Shown piece after piece: positions 32,677 to 44,369 of a DNA stretch of 64,000 bases. A model generated the notes under the pieces. It was given only the letters and a program-made list of their open reading frames with translations, made no database searches and had not been told where the DNA came from. Source of the stretch: Watersipora subatra. Taxonomy: Eukaryota > Bryozoa > Gymnolaemata > Cheilostomatida > Watersiporidae. Each line of letters starts with the position of its first letter. Positions within the stretch are counted from its first letter, which is position 1. The stretch covers positions 31,339,870 through 31,403,869 of the forward strand of contig NC_088712.1 of the NCBI RefSeq assembly GCF_963576615.1. The letters run 5' to 3'. The position numbers were made by a program, and so were the translations under genes.

Positions 32677-34767
32677 ATACTTCATCCTCTTGTGTCTATA
32701 CCATTAAATCCCTATGTCTATACTTCATCCTCTTGTGTCTATACCATTAAATCCCTATGTCTAGACTTCATCCCCTTGTGTCTATACCATTAAATCCCTA
32801 TGTCTAGACTTCATCCCCTTGTGTCTATACCATTAAATCCCTATGTCTAGACTTCATCCTCTTGTGTCTATACCATTAAATCCCTATGTCTAGACTTCAT
32901 CCCCTTGTGTCTATACCATTAAGTCCCTATGTCTAGACTTCATCCCCTTGTGTCTATACCATTAAGTCCCTATGTCTAGACTTCATCCTCTTGTGTCTAT
33001 ACCATTAAATCCCTATGTCTAGACTTTATCCTCTTGTGTCTATACCATTAAATCCCTATGTCTAGACTTCATCCTCTTGTGTCTATACCATTAAATCCCT
33101 ATGTCTAGACTTCATCCCCTTGTGTCTATACCATTAAATCCCTATGTCTAGACTTTATCCTCTTGTGTCTATACCATTAAATCCCTATGTCTAGACTTCA
33201 TCCTCTTGTGTCTATACCATTAAATCCCTATGTCTAGACTTCATCCTCTTGTGTCTATACCATTAAATCCCTATGTCTAGACTTCATCCTCTTGTGTCTA
33301 TACCATTAAATCCCTATGTCTAGACTTCATCCCCTTGTGTCTATACCATTAAGTCCCTATGTCTAGACTTCATCCTCTTGTGTCTATACCATTAAATCCC
33401 TATGTCTAGACTTTATCCTCTTGTGTCTATACCATTAAATCCCTATGTCTAGACTTCATCCTCTTGTGTCTATACCATTAAATCCCTATGTCTAGACTTC
33501 ATCCCCTTGTGTCTATACCATTAAATCCCTATGTCTAGACTTCATCCCCTTGTGTCTATACCATTAAATCCCTATGTCTAGACTTCATCCTCTTGTGTCT
33601 ATACCATTAAATCCCTATGTCTAGACTTCATCCCCTTGTGTCTATACCATTAAATCCCTATGTCTAGACTTCATCCTCTTGTGTCTATACCATTAAATCC
33701 CTATGTCTAGACTTCATCCTCTTGTGTCTATACTATTAAATCCCTATGTCTAGACTTCATCCCCTTGTGTCTATACCATTAAATCCCTATGTCTAGACTT
33801 CATCCTCTTGTGTCTATACCATTAAATCCCTATGTCTAGACTTCATCCTCTTGTGTCTATACCATTAAGTCCCTATGTCTAGACTTCATCCTCTTGTGTC
33901 TATACCATTAAATCCCTATGTCTAGACTTCATCCTCTTGTGTCTATACCATTAAATCCCTATGTCTAGACTTCATCCTCTTGTGTCTATACCATTAAATC
34001 CCTATGTCTAGACTTCATCCTCTTGTGTCTATACTATTAAATCCCTATGTCTAGACTTCATCCTCTTGTGTCTATACCATTAAATCCCTATGACTAGACT
34101 TCATCCCCTTGTGTCTATACCATTAAATCCCTATGTCTAGACTTCATCCTCTTGTGTCTATACCATTAAATCCCTATGACTAGACTTCATCCCCTTGTGT
34201 CTATACCATTAAATCCCTATGTCTAGACTTCATCCTCTTGTGTCTATACCATTAAATCCCTATGTCTAGACTTCATCCTCTTGTGTCTATACCAGTAAAT
34301 CCCTATGTCTAGACTTCATCCTCTTGTGTCTATACCATTAAATCCCTAGGTCTAGACTTCATCCTCTTGTGTCTATACCATTAAGTCCCTATGTCTAGAC
34401 TTCATCCTCTTGTGTCTATACCATTAAATCCCTATGTCTAGACTTCATCCTCTTGTGTCTATACCATTAAATCCCTATGTCTAGACTTCATCCTCTTGTG
34501 TCTATACCATTAAATCCCTATGTCTAGACTTCATCCCCTTGTGTCTATACCATTAAATCCCTATGACTAGACTTCATCCCCTTGTGTCTATACCATTAAA
34601 TCCCTATGTCTAGACTTCATCCTCTTGTGTCTATACCATTAAATCCCTATGTCTAGACTTCATCCTCTTGTGTCTATACCATTAAGTCCCTATGTGTAGA
34701 CTTCATCCTCTTGTGTCTATACCATTAAATCCCTATGTCTAGACTTCATCCCCTTGTGTCTATACCA
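32677..34767. repeat. 43-bp satellite array, about 48 copies
   Basis: Unit ACTTCATCCTCTTGTGTCTA plus TACCATTAAATCCCTATGTC plus TAG. The first few units are more diverged. Inside, the main variable sites are CCTC/CCCC, AAAT/AAGT and GTC/GAC, with higher-order reuse of variants. No open frame persists, and no spacers are present. Confidence 0.95.
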
Positions 34768-35727
34768 AAATATTGATTTCCAGTTAGTCACCTAGTAGGC
34801 ATACGCCAAGCTAGCTTTTTTTAAAACTACCAACATTACCTTTCAAGCCACAAGTATAGAAATGAGGCCAGATTGTATCAGGGATAGAGATAACGTTATT
34901 CATTCTGCTAAATTTGATATTTTCTCATAAAATAGGAAGCTGCAATCAGGCCTCAGCTAACATGTGATAAAATCCACCTGCAACTGAAAATTAGCAATTC
35001 ATCAGTTTGCCCAGTAAGCAAGATAAACAATCTAAATTATGACAAACTTTCTAGAGTAATCCTTAAAAGTGCTGTTAAGTACTAATAAGTATTTATTAAG
35101 TTTAATTTTGAATCTATTACATTAGTCCTATTAAATTGCAAAGTGCTACTTTTAGTATACATAACATCGATTTAAACATTCAAATCATTAATTAAATAAA
35201 AGTTTATTGCTAAAACTTGTTTGAATGAAAGATTTATATTTTTAGCATTCATCACTTTGAATGAATTTTTAAGCTTCTCTCTTATTTTTAACAGACCTTC
35301 ATAAGGCTTTAAACAATCCATTGATCACTGAAACTGTCAAAAACTGAAAATACAAGCAGATACTAAGAGACTCAGAGAGTCGATTGAGAGCTGTAAGCAT
35401 GTTTATACTCTGAGCAGCAAGTATTGTATTAGCAAGAATGGAGACTTTAGAAATACAAACAAAATCAGCGTTGAACAAGAGTGAAATTAGTTGGATGGAC
35501 CTACATATGTACTTACATATGTACATACATACGTACATGCATACATGTAGTAGTTCTACTTTTCATACAAATTAACAGTCATATCTAGAGCTTTGTGGTA
35601 ATGCTTTCTGATAGTAATATATTAGAACTTTTTGCTAAAATATAATGGACAACAAAGATAAGAAAATAGTGTGTTATACTTGAAGGAAAACCAGACATAT
35701 TCTTGGAAATGTTATGGCTGATGTCTA
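34768..35727. other. 3' flank of the host gene
   Basis: AT-rich sequence downstream (minus strand) of the stop codon at 35,728. Several AATAAA-like motifs are possible on the minus strand, but none can be singled out as the poly(A) signal. Confidence 0.35.
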
Positions 35728-35968
35728 TTATCCGAATAGTCCCCCTTCATCATCTGGTCTCATCACTGCAGCTACATCTGGTGTCGGACATGGCCCTTCA
35801 GCCATGTTTGATTTCAAAGAGTGATCCTTATTCTTTACAGCTTTAGTAGATGAAGTTAACTCCTCAACCGAAATGAACTCTTTAGCAAGAGTAGACAAAT
35901 CCTCTGTTGAAAGACTTTGTACTTCTGTGGAATGGGCCAGGTCATTTGAGACTGGAACAAGCCGTGGT
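35728..35968 (-). CDS. Host gene, terminal exon
   Basis: A strong acceptor TTCTACTTTCAG precedes it. The frame begins PRLVPVSNDLAHSTEVQSLS and ends PTPDVAAVMRPDDEGGLFG with TAA at 35,728-35,730. It needs one base from the previous exon to complete the first codon, which that exon supplies. It codes for 79 residues plus stop. Confidence 0.75.
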
Positions 35969-35999
35969 CTGAAAGTAGAATCTGGTTTAAGAGTAGGTA

Positions 36000-36075
36000 A
36001 TGGAGATCAATTGACCTGTGAACAGTAAGTAATGGAGATGAATTGACCTGTGAACAGCGGGTGATGGAGATCAAT
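36000..36075. repeat. Short about 36-bp tandem repeat in last intron
   Basis: Two to three units of GTAATGGAGATCAATTGACC plus TGTGAACAG. They lie a few dozen bases upstream of the terminal exon acceptor (minus strand). Confidence 0.6.
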
Positions 36076-36362
36076 TGACCAGATTAATGAACAGGGAACA
36101 GTGAATCAATGAACAGCAGTTACGGATCAATCGCCAGAAAAAGCCACTAGCGGAGCAAAATGTTGTTTACGCTCTACAAACACAACAGGTCTGTAAAAAT
36201 TTGTAGAAAATGAAGAATCAATGGCTACTTGCTGCAACTCAGTATGTCTCCAGTCGTCGAGGTTTCTTTGCCACTCACTTGTCTATTATGTACCTTCATG
36301 CACCCAATGAACAAAAAAGATCACAGAAATTCTCCTTAAAATAGGAAGTGCACACACATAGT

Positions 36363-36490
36363 ATTGGTACTTCATACACCCTATTATATATCCTACTGTG
36401 AAATACACCCTATCATATACTTGATCATATAGCCTCACATATACCCTATCATATACCCTATCATACACCCTTTCATATACACTCTCACAT
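36363..36490. repeat. CATATACCCTAT-like microsatellite
   Basis: Irregular units of CCTATCATATAC with substitutions, within an intron of the host gene. It generates a meaningless Tyr/Val/Arg-rich minus-strand frame. Confidence 0.6.
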
Positions 36491-36643
36491 ACCCTCTCCG
36501 CATAAGAAATCTAAATTAACTACACGGTAGTTCAAATGATCGTACTGCTACTATCTTGCGACTCACTTGCTCACAAACCGATCAATTGTCTTTATACCAA
36601 CGAGGAACCAAAAGGCAAGTTGAACAAAATAAACACGTCTTAC

Positions 36644-36709
36644 TTGCTGAAGAGGGACAACTCTGGCGTGTTTAGCACGCTGGGAGGTGTGACTGACAAA
36701 CTTATCTCC
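36644..36709 (-). CDS. Host gene, 66-bp exon
   Basis: Between acceptor CTGATTTTAG and donor GTAAGACG. In the phase set by the previous exon it reads ISLSVTPPSVLNTPELSLFS. It is a phase 2-2 microexon, so skipping it would keep the frame. The plus-strand frame across it is a shadow. Confidence 0.7.
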
Positions 36710-36926
36710 CTAAAATCAGAAATGGTAAATACTAAATCATGAATACTGGCCGAGAACATAATACGAAACAGTCCCATGAGAGTTTTGCTACTTTAAAAAA
36801 ACATGCCAATTATGTAGTACAAAAATAAATGTAAAATACAACTTTAAAACTTGTAACATCATCAAGCTTTCTCTCAGTGCGATTTGGCAACTAAAACATC
36901 GCATGACTAAGGCTAAGCTGCCCTAC

Positions 36927-37477
36927 CTTTCCATGTCCATCTCATTGTAAAGCTTGTCAGGTACCAAGCTTAGTGAGTCATTCCCTTTATCATTCTCAAG
37001 CCCGAGATCCATGTACCGGCTAAGTTTCTGCTCGAGTTCCGATTGGTCAACTACCTCATCAGCCACTGATTGGTTATGCGCCGGAATAACATTGTCCGAG
37101 GAGCCAATTAAATTAGCATGCAATTGAACAGAGTTGCTAAAATAAGTTTCTGGAAAATGTGTTTTAAGGTCCTCGCTAGTATGCAGGGCAGAATCTTCTT
37201 CAAGATTTTTTGAGTCTCTTTCCATCCATATGTCGTTTTGCGCGGCATCAGTCGAGGCAACGCGAAAGAGAGGGTGTGGGACGGCTGCTAACGCATCTAC
37301 TGTATCTCCAAGTACGACATCAACAACCTGCTCAGACTTGTTGGCTTGCATAGTGCCCTCTTTCAAAGCTTTTTGCTTGTTGGAAGGCTCTGGTGAAGGT
37401 GGCGGTGGGGCAGGCGAGTTCTCATGCTGCTTGAGAGGGGGCATGTCAATGACTATTGTTCGCACTTGAGGCTCTCC
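36927..37477 (-). CDS. Host gene, 551-bp exon
   Basis: The longest host exon. Acceptor AACCTTTTAG, donor GTAGGG. It encodes about 184 residues: a short VRTIVIDMPPL segment, a Pro-rich run (APPPPSPEPS), a Lys-rich linker, then an acidic/Ser-rich region with LSRYMDLGLENDKGNDSLSL near the end. No catalytic motif, transmembrane segment or signal peptide is seen. A scaffolding or regulatory role would be a guess. The opposite-strand frame at 37,230-37,469 is a shadow. Confidence 0.85.
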
Positions 37478-37606
37478 CTAAAAGGTTAGACATTAACAAG
37501 AATAGTAGATGCTCGAGACAGTAAAGACAAAACAGTCCGTCATCGAGATGCTATAGAGTCCTGCCTTGCCACTTCCCAGTTCAGCATTCGCCGCATCTGT
37601 AGTTTT

Positions 37607-37880
37607 TAACACATATATGAAATATTGTACAGTCAGTAACTAAATATACGAAGTATTGTATAGACAGTAATTAAATATATGAAGTAATGTATAGACAGTA
37701 ATTAAATATATGAAGTAATGTATAGACAGTAATTAAATATATGAAGTAATGTATAGTCAGTAATAAAATATATGAAGTGTTGTATATTCAGTAATTAAAT
37801 ATATGACGTAATGTATAGTCAGTAATAAAATATATGAAATAATGAATAGTCAGTAATTAAATATATGAAATATTGTATGG
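37607..37880. repeat. 31-bp minisatellite in host intron
   Basis: About eight units of ATATATGAAGTAATGTATAG plus A/T-CAGTAATTAA. It fills most of the 441-bp intron between the exons at 37,919-38,125 and 36,927-37,477, ending about 40 bp from the upstream exon. Confidence 0.85.
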
Positions 37881-37918
37881 TTTCTACAATCATATCACAG
37901 TCTTGTTTCATTTCTCAC

Positions 37919-38125
37919 CTCTTTAGCTTCATTTGGCGTAGGAACATATTTTCCCATACTCTCTCGAGAATGTTTACTAGCCGCAGAGGAAATTCTATTG
38001 AGCTGTGGAGTTGCCTGTTCTCTCAGCAATGCCTCTTCATCCACATTCGGCCAATTACTGATAGTTGATGCAATTTCTAACCGAGAAGTAGTGAAGCGTT
38101 CTGGCTGTGCACCTATGACTGTCTC
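37919..38125 (-). CDS. Host gene, 207-bp exon
   Basis: Acceptor CTTTGATAG, donor GTGAG, phase 0-0, 69 codons. It includes RLEIASTISNWPNVDEEALL and ESMGKYVPTPNEAKE. The SNWPNVDEEALLREQ part is predicted helical. It joins exactly to the 551-bp exon after KE. Confidence 0.8.
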
Positions 38126-38458
38126 CTATCAAAGTGAGATGGCAATAATAAGTCACTGGTAACGAATAACGTTAATCCGCTTCAATCCCAAACCTTCTAA
38201 GAAATGAGCTGATCAGCCAAAACTAGGGATCAACTCAACGTTCTTGAGAGGGTGAGCTAGAAAAGCGTGTAAACAAAATACCTCTACTGTAGCTATAAGC
38301 ATGTAGAAGAAAACTATCTAACACATAGGCCTGAGAAAATGTTAAAACTCACAAAAAGCTTTTGTTTCTCCTGATGCGCCCAGATATATATAACGTGGGC
38401 CCCTATATACAACCCCTACGAATTAAACACAACTTCTACTTCAGTCACATCAGCTATC

Positions 38459-38902
38459 CTATGAATCAGAGTGCTGGCTATTGTGTTGGTATATTCCGCA
38501 AGCTGACCAATCAACAGCCATTACATCTTTTACATACAGCCGATCTACTAAAGACACCTGCCAGCAGGTTTCTTTAGTACCAGGTTTACCAGGGAGGCAA
38601 GAAACCTGCCATACTAGCGCACCTGTAAAAAAGGGTGACACAATAACATAAGCAGTTGCTACTGCTGTGAATTCTATCAAATGAACAAAGGGGCGAGCCC
38701 AAAATCTGCATGAAAGCAAAGCAGATACATCCCGTTTGTTGCAATGGGATGTCATATTAATCACAAGAGCAGATACTGCTACCACCGATGGCAGATTTAA
38801 GATTTTTAGCAGTGAAGGCAGCGCCTTGCAAAAGTAGTCTTCGCAAAACTTTGCTTCTGTAAACAATGACACCCAATAAAAGCAGTGACAGTCCGAAACC
38901 AA
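38459..38902 (-). other. 147-codon open frame in host intron, unrecognised
   Basis: An uninterrupted minus-strand frame, Cys/Val/Phe-rich with two hydrophobic stretches (about residues 45-65 and 85-105). It lacks splice-flanking evidence and family resemblance. It could be a chance frame in a relatively GC-rich stretch of the intron. Confidence 0.25.
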
Positions 38903-39585
38903 CCAATTAACCTAACAAAAGAACTCGTTGGAACATCACAAATATATATATGAATTTTATAGCATAAAAGATGTGAACTCGAGCATGGTTATATTATGAC
39001 ACCTTACATAGCCTGAGAGTTATGTTATTGCTTGTTATGGGTGGGCATCTACACAATGTCGCTTAAAGATGTGGTTGCGTCAAATTTGAGTTGATCTTAA
39101 AAGAAAGCATTTTTCTTCTCTATCAGTTGATATGTTGTTTGTTGTGTTACGTGATCGCATTGCCAAGATATTTGAAGATTAAAACCGAAAAATCTGATCG
39201 CCGTAAAAACGCTCAGGCTACAAAAACGTGCCCAGACTTGCCCAAAATGATGTCACGCGTTGTACAACCTGTCTCTATCTCTCGTATTCACATCGGCTAT
39301 TTGCGATAAAAGTCTAGTCCTACGCGGCTCTATTGGCATATATCTTATTTTGTATTTGCTTATGTTGGCTAGAATAAAATTTTAAATCCAGCTACAGATG
39401 TATTATTATGAATGTTTCAAAGGCATCAAATAACGAGAATTGAAAATTTGTTTTAATCAATTTCTCCAAATGTTGTGTAAACATTTGGGTACCGGCTACC
39501 AATTCTACCGGTCTACGGTAATTTTGTCAAGCTAACTATGTTGAATAACGTCTTTGTATCAGCACAGTTCCGCAGCTACCCATAC

Positions 39586-39663
39586 TAACGATATACAGCC
39601 TCCCATAAGTCCCGCCCACCTTATGTCCGTCGCCTATCCTTTGGGCGGGGCTGTATATCATTG
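39586..39663. mobile_element. 78-bp palindromic mini-element
   Basis: It begins TAACGATATACAGCCTCCC and ends GGCGGGGCTGTATATCATTG. The flanks CCCATAC (39,579-39,585) and CCCACGC (39,664-39,670) agree in 5 of 7 positions and are probably a decayed target duplication. It has a longer loop than the 44-bp member and looks older. Confidence 0.7.
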
Positions 39664-39759
39664 CCCACGCCGACTACAGTACTAGTTTCCTAGTTACTAG
39701 TAAGCCGCGTCTTTGGAAAGAATATACATAGGGATAGAGTTTTAAGGATGAGAAGTCTG

Positions 39760-39840
39760 CTGCAAACTGGATTTGAACTCACATTCTCCAGTTCTGCGGA
39801 CATCCATATACCATATCCAATTCACTACAATATTCTGCAA
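39760..39840 (-). repeat. tRNA-like block (SINE head candidate)
   Basis: On the minus strand TTGTAGTGAATTGGATATGG (A-box-like) is followed by GTGAGTTCAAATCC (good B box) at tRNA-like distance. It may be a SINE head inside the TTAA-flanked element. No aminoacyl-arm pairing supports a real tRNA. Confidence 0.4.
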
Positions 39841-40644
39841 ATCCTGTCTTGCATTAACTTCAACAATATTATTTTATTATACATGTATAATTTTTACTAG
39901 CAAAAATAAATATTTTCATCTCGGCATAAAGCTTTTATTAAAAATATTCATCAAGTCATGGCCACTCACATAGTTTTAGCTGATACAATAAGACAAATTC
40001 ATCTACTGCAACAAACTCAAACAAAACATCATGGTTTATGCAGCACACATTCAAGTCTCTCTTTCCCCTTTATGGCAGTTTCCACACTGACAAAGCTTCT
40101 TCGGCTGGTGGGACGACATAAACATTCTGTAATCAGTAAAACAAATGCAATAAATATATGTCATTCATAGATATGTCATTCTAAAGCGTGTCTATTGACC
40201 GCTTCCAAATTGGGAGTTTGATAGATTGCGAGTGTAATTTTAAAAACGAATAAACGTTTAACAAAGGCACCAGTATGCCAAGCCAACGATTCAAAGTTTT
40301 GGTTCTGGAAATTAAAGATTTGCATTGGTCAATCAATTTTCTTAACTTTCTACAAGTGAAAAGTGAACATCTAATGTCAAATCATAAATCTAATTTACTA
40401 GATAAAAATGCCACAGAAAATTTGAAGCAAATGTAGCTAGGTGAACCGATAAAAAAATATAAAACGATGATTAGTGATAGCAAAAAGTTACAATTTTATT
40501 AATTAGTACATGTATTAGTGAGTACTAAAATATTACCTTTAGTATATTCATCAATCTAAGCCATTGTATAGGTAGACGCTAAAGATTAAAAAGAAGCCGT
40601 CAAGAACTTACTGTACATACGTATCTCGCGCGCGCAGGAAATTA

Positions 40645-42075
40645 CATTTTAGCCTCAAACAGGGAAATAAAATCTGAATGTAAACTCAACAGGAAACTCT
40701 ATAGGAGACTCAAAGTAAAAGATAAATTTACCTCCATTCTCCGAGCTTCCTCCGTAGAACTTCAACTACCTGATGCCAAAAAAACTCGGAGTCACCCTCG
40801 CAGTAACTTTACAGCAATTATACATTTACATGTATGTTGTTCGCCAATAAAACGTGTCGATCGAGTAATTAATTAAAGTAACGATGTTAATTAATTTAGT
40901 AAATGTCGATGTCCATGCAAATTAATAATAGAGTAAAATCCCTAATTTTGAGATCACAGACAACGCGTTTTACGAGTGATAACATTTATTGCGGCCTATA
41001 TAAAAAGTTCGCGCTGATGATTGGCTAAGGGAGCTTTTTAAAAGAGGGCCTTATTCAAATGCATATATCTCTGGACAGGGTTGGTCTACAAAGACAAAAA
41101 TGGCATCAAATTGTAGCTGATGTTTTAGCCTTTTATGGGTCTTAATTTCATTAATTCGAATTTTTTGATGCATCTCAAACAGAGAAATATAATCTAAATG
41201 TAAACACAGCAGTATATTTATAAGAAACTAAAAGTAAAAGATAATTTTACCTCCATTCTCCTATCTTCCTCTGTAACATAACGCTGCTGACGTCTGTACG
41301 TTCTAACTATAAGCTGTCTGTCACAAACAGGCCTGCCAACCCTAGAGTGGGGAAAGGAGTGAGAGTCTATTTTGGGGGCAACGAAAACGCGAGGATTTGA
41401 TCAGTGGGGTAAATTTTCATACCGTACAAAAACACCACAGCGAAAGATAATATAACTCCATATGGGTACTTGGAGATTGGGGCAAAAAACAGGTTTGCTT
41501 GGGTAAAAGGGGCAATTGTGTGACACGGGAGTGAGGCATGAGGCAATTGCATGTTTCTCATGCCCAATGCGTGAGAGTTGGCAGGCCTGGTCCCAAACTT
41601 TAAGCCACCCAATGCTCAGAAAACTCAGAGTCATCTTTGCAGTAACTGGAAGCATTTTTACAATTCTGCTGTTCATCAATAAAACGTTCGATCGAGTAAT
41701 TTATTAAAGTAACAATGTTAATTAATTTAGTAAATATCGATGCGATTTAACAATAGAGTAAAATCCCTAACTTCAAGATCACAGACAGCGCGTTTTACAA
41801 GTCATAACATTTATTACGACCTATACAAAAAATTCGTGCTGATGATTGGATAATGAAGCGATCTTATATCTATCGCTCGTGGACTCTTTTTAGATGTATC
41901 ACTCGTTACGTTAGAATGAAGCCCCCGGTGAAATCTGAGCTTTTTAAAAGATGGCCTCATAAAAACGCATATACCTCTGGACAGGGTTAGTCTACAAAGA
42001 CAAAAATGACATCAAATTGTAGCTGATGTTTTAGCCTTTTAGTGGTCTTAATTTCAATAAATCGACCTTTTTGAC
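40645..42075. repeat. Tandem segmental duplication, two diverged copies
   Basis: Copy 1 (about 40,645-41,170) and copy 2 (about 41,169-42,075) share in the same order CTCAAACAG.GAAATA, AAAAGATAA.TTTACCTCC, GTAAAATCCCTAA, TCTGGACAGGGTT and TGTAGCTGATGTTTTAGCC. Copy 2 is longer because of a hAT MITE and about 70 bp near 41,870-41,940. Confidence 0.8.
41328..41589. mobile_element. 262-bp hAT-type MITE
   Basis: Ends CAGGCCTGCCAAC / GTTGGCAGGCCTG. The flanks GTCACAAA and GTCCCAAA match 7 of 8, the hAT target length. It is present only in copy 2 of the surrounding duplication, so it inserted after the duplication. Confidence 0.8.
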
Positions 42076-42091
42076 GCAACCACATCTTTAA

Positions 42092-43885
42092 CCCATTCAG
42101 GACTAATTAGTTATTGGTTGACTGCTCCCCCAGCCCAATTAATTTTTCACTGGCCTTACAATTAAAATAGAGCTACACAAAATTGAGTATAACTAGAGTT
42201 CTTTTCAAAATAATCTTGATTTGTTTTTTGCAGCATAACAAAGACATTCCAGGCTACAATGTGATATAAATTTTTGTGCACCTTTACAAATTCTACTGAC
42301 CACAATTTCTAATAATTCTGTGAACTTTTTTTTTATCAAAATTGTTTTTCATGTTTCGTAGCAGCTCACAAGCAGTTTTTTGATACTGACATTGTTGGAC
42401 CTATGTTAGATTGATAGCAAACTTTATCAGCAGCAAATAAAAAAAAAGATTTCTCAATTCCGAGCAATAGAACAGGTGTTACTAGCTTTTAACCAACACT
42501 ACGTCACTGACAGTTTTATCAATTATATAATCAAACAATTTGTTAATTTATATTGAAATGCATTGCAGAGGTTATTATGAATATATTATGCATAAAAAAT
42601 ACTCAAGTTACCAGCTAACAGACAATCAATTACTAGCAAAAAAATAGGTGTAAAAATACAGTAAAATATATTGTAAAAAATACAGTAAAAATGAATATGC
42701 ATGAAAACGAAACAATATATACATGTATAATAAGGGTGTGTTCATTAAAAAATTATGACACGGTGAGAGTTATTTGATGCCAACTACACATGCATATTTG
42801 CTGCCATTATAAATTAGTTGATGCAGTATTCATCAGATATTGGTGTTGAAGCCCTAGGCTCATCAACAATGGCATCATCACTCACAAGCCCTTGACTGTC
42901 TTCACCTACATGTAGCAAATATGATCGGTAGTAAGCAACCTATTTGCTTTCAAACTTCTTGTACAGCCTAGAAAAAATTGTGCTTTAGTAGCTTTTCAGG
43001 GTAAATACCTAATAACAAATTGAAAATAAGTAGTCTACTGCAGCTAACAATTGGTAATACAAATTGCAAACATTTTTTGATACTGTAAATATAAACACAA
43101 AAAGTCATGAAGATGATTACTGTGGTAAGTGTCCCCTATCGACCAATATTAGAGTTTAGTGGTTGAGGCTAGTTTATAGTAGATGTTGAGGTTGAGAACT
43201 ATATGCTTGACTAATTGTGGGTTGAACAATTGGTTATAAATGAAATAAGAAATTTTTATTATCTTGTAGTTCTACAAGGAAATCATAAAACTATTGTTTA
43301 TTATGGGGTAATAGAGTGATGAGTTCATGCTGCAAAAAGATCTAAAATTTATTGGATTGAAAATGTTATAATCATGTGTATCATGAAAAAAATCCATATC
43401 TTACACTGTTAGAATAAAGTTTGTTAGAAATTCACAAGAAAAATTTCGGCTTTTTATCGTTTTTTTTTTTCGGTAAAATTCTATAAATAGCCACATAAAA
43501 CTTACCTTCTTCCATCAGAAAATTCTCATTTTCTTCTTGAACATTACTTTTGTTGCTATTTTCTTCCCCTGAGCTGATTACCGCATCTAATTCACTTAAA
43601 AATTTTGCCATCGTTCGGATAAACCTTTTCCAATATGGCGATCATCAAATTTCCAAAACAGTTGATATCTATCACATAATTTGTTAGTTAAAACTTTCTT
43701 GTCCAATCACATATTTGGTATCAAAATGATGCCCAGACTCTTAAACTTCGTTTGGTGAATGAATAAAACCGATGTACCTAAACAGCTAAGCAATAGAGCA
43801 AATCAAAGTTTAACCCGAGTACTTCGGGAATGGGCCCTGGAGAGCACAACTCTTCCCGAGGTATTCGGGAACAGTCCTGAGTGGG
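42092..43885 (-). mobile_element. piggyBac-type element remnant, 1,794 bp
   Basis: Flanked by TTAA on both sides (42,088-42,091 and 43,886-43,889). TIRs CCCATTCAGGACT / AGTCCTGAGTGGG differ at one of 13 positions. TTAA plus CCC-starting TIR is the piggyBac signature. The right end adds inverted TTCCCGA / TCGGGAA blocks. Only the N-terminus of a protein is encoded, so it is non-autonomous. Its left TTAA is the same TTAA that ends the neighbouring 3,021-bp element. Confidence 0.85.
42818..43614 (-). CDS. Two-exon piggyBac N-terminal remnant
   Basis: Exon 1 starts at ATG 43,611, MAKFLSELDAVISSGEEN, and ends at a GTAAGT donor (43,505). Exon 2 starts after ATGTAG near 42,905, EDSQGLVSDDAIV, and stops after EYCIN at 42,818. 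Exons join in phase to about 67 acidic residues. An acidic, Ser-rich N-terminus is usual for piggyBac-type transposases, but the catalytic DDD core is absent, so the assignment rests on the enclosing TIR/TTAA. Confidence 0.55.
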
Positions 43886-43927
43886 TTAATAGTGACACAA
43901 GCTAGATGCGCACTATCCGATGCTCAC

Positions 43928-44172
43928 CAGATCCTGTTGACCAACTGAAGAATGTTCTAGAACAGCCATACTAGCACCGGCAGAACTAGCTCTTTTTCTG
44001 AGACCTGGGCCAACTCTGGGTGAGTTGGCTGAAGCGACCCGTCGAGTGGCAGGAGGGCAGGTTGATCGAGACTCGATGACTGATCTAGTAGTAAGACTGA
44101 CATCACCAAGTTTATTTCGATTATGTGCAAATTCATTGACGACAGCCATTTCCTGAATGACTTGCAAAGCGG
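43928..44172 (-). CDS. Host gene, 245-bp exon
   Basis: Acceptor GCTTTTTTTAG, donor GTGAGC. One base from the upstream exon completes the first codon. It reads ALQVIQEMAVVNEFAHNRNK, then a basic Ser/Arg/Pro-rich region (ATRRVASANSPRVGP), and ends EHSSVGQQDL. It ends 39 bp from the piggyBac-type element, so that insertion nearly touches the splice donor. Confidence 0.8.
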
Positions 44173-44369
44173 CTAAAAAAAGCGGCAAATAGAGTGAGTG
44201 ATACAAAGGAGATAAATACATAAAATTTCAACCAAACCTGTAACTGAATTGATAAGGAAGCTGTCTATTTATGGCTACGTTATATATAAGCTTATGTGGG
44301 ACCAAGTCATGCAATCTTGAAAACTAACGTGTTTAATTGTGAAATACTGAGCATTACTCAATTCGAAAC

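Larger units (their letters stand above)
39067..42087. mobile_element. TTAA-flanked element with 18-bp TIR (Kolobok-like), 3,021 bp
   Basis: Both ends are AGATGTGGTTGCGTCAAA (inverted at 42,070-42,087) and both are bordered by TTAA (39,063-39,066 and 42,088-42,091). TTAA target and AG-starting TIRs fit Kolobok-type or piggyBac-type elements; Kolobok is my preference but is not proven. It has no transposase frame. It contains a 78-bp palindromic mini-element, a tRNA-like block, an internal tandem duplication and a hAT MITE. Confidence 0.75.

Noticed and set aside
36536..36742. Plus-strand 68-codon frame
   Set aside because: It overlaps the well-supported minus-strand microexon and lacks its own splice or domain evidence.
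39766..39833. Genuine tRNA gene
   Set aside because: The B-box-like motif is good, but no complementary acceptor arms or anticodon stem could be paired; it is better read as a SINE-type remnant.
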